A stretch of DNA of 64,000 nucleotides from contig OX637289.1 of NCBI GenBank assembly GCA_951799445.1, forward strand, positions 22,382,245 through 22,446,244, written 5' to 3'. Shown here in pieces: positions 57,901 through 64,000 of this stretch (position 1 is the first letter of the stretch; each line of letters starts with the position of its first letter). Under the pieces are notes generated by a model that saw only the letters and a list, made by a program, of their open reading frames with translations, was not told the DNA's origin and did no database searches. Source of the stretch: Pseudisothecium myosuroides (lineage: Eukaryota; Streptophyta; Bryopsida; Hypnales; Lembophyllaceae). Both the position numbers and the translations under genes were made by a program.

Positions 57901-60900
57901 TAAAAGGATTCCCAAAATTGGAAAATCTTTACATAATGAGTTGCATCTCAATGCATCTAATATAGAAGATGGTTGCAGAGTACCTGAATTCTCATGGCAC
58001 CTTCAAAAACTCGACCTTAAGAACCAAATCTACCAAGTGAAAAAGTGAAAGGTCACCTTCCTTAAACGTCTGATACAAGATCATCTATCAAGTCTAAATC
58101 TGACGACTACGAGACCTTCAACTATGTGCATTTAAACGTTTGAGCTTACTCTGTGGTGTGGCAGAATCCCATGGTGTAGCATATCCGGATTGGTCAAAAT
58201 TATCTGCAGGAAAGAAAGAATGTGAATTTAGGTGCAAACGCTGAATTTCAAACTAGTAAAGCTCAGAGCGATCAGAACTAAGCGACAAATATCAGCGAAA
58301 TCAAAATCAGACGGAGAATGAAGCAGGCACGAGAAGTACCTTGCCAGTCTTCCGTATGTGTGACTTTTGATTCATGCTGGTATCTCCATCATAACTGCCA
58401 AATTTCCAACCGAAGTCTCTCAAAATATGATTGACATAATGAGCAATTTTTTCGGTTACTTCACGGCATTTAACCTAAAACCCAAACACATTCCCAAGAA
58501 AACACAATAAACTAATGATAAACTCAGCAAGAATCGTGGTTGTCAATAATCCAATCCGGTCCAAGAAATGGTGGTCCAAGAAATGGTGGTCCAAAAGAGC
58601 TCACCAATAACAGTGAGTGCCCTTCTTAACTTCCTCCACCAAGTTAGCTGTTTGAAGAGAACCCGAGTTAGCTTATAAGGGAACATTTTCAGCAAGCAAA
58701 ATATCGTCTCAAGTGAAACACAACATCACAAAGTGGAATCTATATTTTCTAGAGGGACATATACAGAATGTCAAATATTCCCAACCGAAAAGGAATGACT
58801 CGACTACTAGAAACAACCAGAGGAGTCAGGTTTTCCTCAATAATCAGACGAAAACACCAAAGGCCGATGTAATTACGACTCACACAGGATCTTAAGTTGG
58901 TCACGTGCCAAGGCCTGTACACAGGCAAGAACAGATCAGTGGCAATCCGTTCCTCAGAGGTATATGCGACACAAGATAAACCGGCAACTAAATTTCCAAG
59001 TCCAGGCTTCTGAGAGGGAAAAAAATGTGCGAGTCTAGAATGATGGTGGGGAATAATTGGGTACCTTAACGGGGAAAATGAAGAGAGCACGCGATTTGGG
59101 CACCTTCATCAAAGAATCTAATACCTGCCAAACATGACACCGGAGGTTTAGTTCCTGTCGTCATCATAACATTCTCGTAAGAACCTCCTGCACTACCTCT
59201 GATCTTTGAAACGCGATTAGCACTGAACAAGGAGAGGCTTCTCAGGACGGAAACTATTCCATCAAGACGACGTACAGGTATAATATATGTCATGCTTTTG
59301 CCTGAAGCTGTAGGCGTTGCCGCAACTATGCTTGACCCATTAAATACTGCGTCCATTGCTTCAGCCTGGTGTGTGTAAAATCTCTTTACTCCTCTGTTAT
59401 CAAAACGAATAATCTAGACGTTAGTATAGCCCACTAAGTACGTGTCATTTAGCCATAAAACAACTTGCAAAATAGAAAGGTACTATGTGATCATGCCGAT
59501 GGTTCTCCCGCATACGGCTACCTTCCCTGAAGAGCCTTCTGGAGCTTCTTTGGAAGCTTGAAATCCTGGTCGGTGTAAGCAGCAGGTCTGCACAATGCCA
59601 CAAATCAGAATTCACTTTCTACGTTAAAAATTGTGACAAACTCAGTCAAGGAATAGAAAAGACGGATACAAGTAACATACCTAGCAGGGATTTTCTCCAC
59701 GTGCAAGATTTGTCCCTTGGAAGCAACTTCTTCGAGTGCTTTCAAAGCAGCGAAAATATTGAGTTGCGCAGCGGTTGATGACTGCGTGATATTTCTATCG
59801 GCAAATGCTGCAAACTCCTCTTCCAAGGCTTCCTCCTGGCAGATATTGTCAAGACCATGAATCGCACCCTTACTCTCACTTGTCTCCGTGCTATTCATGA
59901 CATCCCTCACAACAGTCTTTCTGGCCCTTTGCATTCCCGATTTCTCCGATTTCTCAACCAATAGAATTGAATTTACATTACTACTTGGTGGCCTTCTGGG
60001 ACCCTGAGTGGGCGTACCAGAGTTCTTATAAATAAGACAATCTTCATCCTCGATCTTCATCACTGTACTGGCTGAAATTGTCCCAACATGAGGCTTGATT
60101 CCTATTTCACTATCATTAAACACTCTATCAACTGCTTTACGAAGCTGCCGCCTCCTGGAGCCATTCGTCGGAGGCTCTCCTAAGACTTGAACCTCACCCT
60201 CAATGTCATCATTGCTCAACAAAGAAACCAAACCATCCGAAGGAGAAGACATATCTTTCTTAGTCTGTGTACTTGTTGACCCCTCTGCATTAAACCTAGC
60301 TGTCAGAGATACTTTAGCACTATCGTCCTCTTGAAGTCGTGTACCAATGCAAACAGGATTGGCTGGAGATGACCCGGGAGCATTAAGCTCCCCTGATAAT
60401 TTACCCACGTCTAGAGTTTCTCGTGAACCCGATCCCAATTTACCATTCAGGGAAGTCTGAACATCCAATTCTTCATGCCGTTTGAAACTAGAAAGCATAT
60501 GTGCGTCACTTCCAGGTCTCACACGATTAATTGAAGTTGACTTTACATCGTCACAGCGTGCAAGAAGAAAATCTGAAGTTTCGCTGGCCCTCTGCGGCGA
60601 GTTTGGAAGTGCGGATCTCTGCAACTTCAAGGATTTGGCGGGAGTTGATTGAGAACCAGAGAAATAAGGAGATGTCTTTATTACTTGAGAAGATTTGCTT
60701 GGAACGTTGACAGCTTTTCGCTTCCCAGGTTTGACCTGCAGCACACAGGAGTTAGAACCTTTTCGTTTCATGCATTGCATACATACGTAAAGAATAATCT
60801 GATTCATAGTGAAATTCAGGTTACACAAGGAGTAGCAACTGAAATTTTACAGAGGCTAAATAAATACAAGATTGGAAATGCACAACGTAATCAAATCAAG

Positions 60901-61683
60901 TCAATATCACTTGAATCGTCAAGAGCATAGAATTTCCAAAATACATAGTTTAACAGTAGTGATTTGCAAATAGATCTTGTCAAACAATTTAACTACCTTT
61001 CTACACCACTGTACCAAGACAGAACAGACGAAGACCCGGTAGGAACAATCACAGTGGCTAAAGCCAATTGCGGAAGTCAATTGCTCCTACCGTGAGAGAA
61101 TATTTCTACACAAAAATGACAAGGACTGCACGCACTCCACTAGAAATCACCGCAATGGATTCAGGAAATTCATTTCATCTGGTAAACGAAATAGGCCCTA
61201 TAATGCAGTAACAAGAATTCATAACAAGTCCACACTTCAAACGAACAGAGCAGTCTCTCGCTAGGTTCATATTTGATCTCTACATTTGAAATATACAATT
61301 AAAGCTGAAGCTCGTATCACGTTCTAAATGGCAAACCTGCAATTTACGACAGCTGTAATTCTTCCATCGCATATGAACTAAAAATGCACCTCATTCACTT
61401 CGACGTTCATTTGAGAACTCTTTCCCCCTCGAAATTTGGAACAGCAGAACTAGGGAACTCTCACATTTCAACCTAAACATATCGAATTCTCTAGAATTTT
61501 GCACTAAGACCTGCAGCACACAATTGTGCTCTGTGTAAAATCAATTAGAAATCCAAAATCAACGGTCCATGATCCACATTGTGTGCCAACACTCACCTGC
61601 GAGATCCGCAAAGGAAGAGGTTGGAAGTCCCCATCGTCGTCGTCCGAAACCTCAACAAAACCGACGCCACCTCCCTTCAACAT
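51967..61683 (-). CDS. DEAH-box DNA helicase of the MrfA/YprA/Hrq1 type with C-terminal DUF1998 zinc domain
   Basis: Predicted 1212 aa in 29 exons, all GT-AG with phases matching: 61683-61597, 60735-59681, 59587-59522, 59393-59276, 59124-59065, 58914-58884, 58647-58631, 58474-58340, 58203-58150, 57809-57726, 57489-57397, 57019-56870, 56760-56659, 56511-56434, 56287-56225, 55917-55852, 55594-55499, 55324-55225, 55115-54940, 54814-54710, 54170-54104, 54071-54025, 53942-53862, 53671-53558, 53264-53156, 52989-52928, 52643-52596, 52456-52367 and 52251-51967 (TGA). Walker A TPTASGKS (about 429-436), DEAH (556-559), SAT (593-595), ALELGID, and [10 protein letters not shown] (751-760). The C-terminus has four Cys (C-x-C-x3-C-x2-C, about 1107-1116). 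Family relatives repair DNA crosslinks. Residues 1-380 are a Ser-rich, mostly disordered-looking extension. Weakest points: the 17-nt exon at 58647-58631 and exons 54071-54025 and 53942-53862. Confidence 0.92.
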
Positions 61684-62159
61684 GATCACAAGTGCAAAAT
61701 CGCATCCCTGACAAAACCCTCAACCCTGAAGCTCCACGAACGCCGGAAAAAACACTTTGATTGCAATTCTCTGCACAATGCAGAGCTCCGTCACATTCGC
61801 AAAAACACAAGACGAAGTACAATTGCTGCTCCCTCTTGCAGAACTCAAATTCGAACCCTAAAACGTAGAAGCGCCGAGATGCGAGCACAGGGGGGTGGAC
61901 GATTGGCCATGGAGTATAGATTCGAGAAAAATCAAAGATGTGGTGTACATATTGGAGGTTGCATGTACAATATAACAAGATTGTGAGTGTTCCCGCCACT
62001 TCTCGTTTGATTGGATTTGACCGACGTTTTGCAAAACGGTGCAATTTACTGTGAGCACAAAACCGAGTAATTTTTAAAGTGAAATCTACCTTTTTTGGAA
62101 ATCAACATTCTTGAATTGCCATTTTAATCCTTTAACCCTTAAAGGATGCCGCGGCCGTT

Positions 62160-62257
62160 TTTTGTCTGATGAATGACAAAGAATCCTTCTATGTAGGACA
62201 GAAGTGCAACTATACATCTTCAGAATTTTGTGTGAAAAGAAAAATCTTATATAGTAC

Positions 62258-62262
<5 letters not shown>
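62160..62262 (-). repeat. Dispersed repeat, family R1, copy 3 (reverse orientation)
   Basis: The reverse complement contains 'acacaaaattc', TTGCACTTCTGTCCTACATA and GAAGGATTCTTTGTCATTCA in the same order as 14576-14690. It abuts the foldback element that starts at 62258. Confidence 0.65.
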
Positions 62263-62870
<608 letters not shown>

Positions 62871-64000
62871 ATAGTTTGACTTCCAATGAGTTACCTTTGC
62901 ATTTTTTTTAAATCAATAATACACATGATAGCAAAAGGGATGATTTCCACAATCACTAGCCCACTATGTAACTCCATAATGTCGCAGGCGCCATGCTATG
63001 GCATTTGGATGACAATCAAATGAGCTAGACAGAGATTGAAAGCATTTTTTCATCCATTTTTTTCTTGTTGACCTTTCACGTTTGATTATGTGAAGAGCAC
63101 AAAATTGAATTTGCAATCGTGTGAGTGTTTGTCTTTAAATAAATGAGAAGTTAGAAAAAAACACGAGATCACAAAATATGCTATTTCAATATATTTTGGG
63201 AAGTTGTTGTTCTTTGATCCAAAACCAAAATTTCTCCATAAAAATGATATTTTCTTAGTTTGATTCCAACTAATGAAATGGAGATCATCTACTCTAATTT
63301 CTATTCCAATTTGAATTTTGAAAAAATTCTTAAAATTGAATTTTATATTGCAATTTGAACTTTGGATGTATTTTTAATGTCTACTAAATTCTAATTATAG
63401 AATGGCACAAAAATTGAGTTTACACTATAAAAAATTTCACTATTATATTGAAATAATGTTCTATTTGATATGATTTTTCTTCACTTTTTCTCTAAGATTT
63501 CTCAAATAAATCTAAAAAAATTGTGTAGTAAAGAAGGCATGTAATGTCAAAAACTATTTCTTATCAATTTGTTTTGAATATTCCTTCAAATCCTAAATTT
63601 GAGAAACAAATAAAGACAAAGATGTTGTGTATAGTAAGACATACAACATAATTTGTATTCCATTAACTATATGAGTGGATGTTAGATGGGTGTTAGACCT
63701 GCTCTTGGAATGCTTACGTAGAATTAAGTCACTAGAAGAATTTGCAAAGATGACTTGCACTTGCTCTCAAAGCTCATGTGGCATTGACAGTCTCATACTA
63801 CAACTCCAGATTCCTAAACCTCAAACTCTTATGAGCATAAAAAGTGGGAGTCCAGAACTAAAGTTTGCTAACCTACAACCCAAAGAAAGGATGTGAAACT
63901 ACAATTGAAGACACATCTGATGATAATACAACAATAATTACAAAAGCAAGTAGACTATGGCAATGTGTGTAGATAAAATAGAGTATGCAAACATAAAGGA

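Overview
This is a stretch of a land-plant nuclear genome. All seven genes are split or flanked by GT-AG introns, and several families are plant-specific: B3 DNA-binding domains, SAC9, plant O-fucosyltransferase-like proteins and the At4g12700-type membrane protein. About one gene per 9 kb, AT-rich intergenic DNA and many short foldback repeats would fit a moderately compact non-seed plant such as a bryophyte. That placement is inference and is not secure. Nothing bacterial, organellar or viral is recognisable as a whole element.

Layout: (1) 1-4728, plus, the 3' three-quarters or more of the coatomer alpha subunit gene, cut by the window edge. (2) 7151-9293, minus, mitochondrial processing peptidase alpha, two exons, convergent with COPA, with a 3-copy tandem repeat in its 5' flank. 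(3) 9294-18025, a gene-poor, repeat-rich interval. (4) 18026-27522, plus, a 12-exon O-fucosyltransferase-family gene whose introns hold a nested transposon insertion and a foldback element. (5) 29647-32922, minus, a two-B3-domain protein with a 10-residue-period VKQEP repeat. (6) 34905-36500, plus, an intronless type II membrane protein, divergent from the B3 gene. (7) 39524-48481, minus, SAC9 phosphoinositide phosphatase, 16 exons, predicted 1631 aa. (8) 51967-61683, minus, a 29-exon DEAH helicase of the MrfA/YprA/Hrq1 type, predicted 1212 aa. (9) 61684-64000, repeat-rich DNA with a long TA microsatellite.

The genes are not an operon or obvious cluster. By theme, COPA (Golgi-ER retrieval), the O-fucosyltransferase-like protein and the type II membrane protein belong to the endomembrane system. 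SAC9 acts on membrane phosphoinositides, MPP alpha cleaves mitochondrial presequences, the helicase is probably a DNA-repair enzyme, and the B3 protein is a nuclear DNA binder. Exon models come from reading-frame continuity, GT/AG sites and remembered family alignments; phases were checked across every junction, but no transcript evidence was available. I found no clear undescribed system. The observations most worth following are the prokaryote-like helicase with a long plant-specific N-terminus, the SUMO-motif array in the B3 protein, and several uncatalogued foldback or nested mobile elements.
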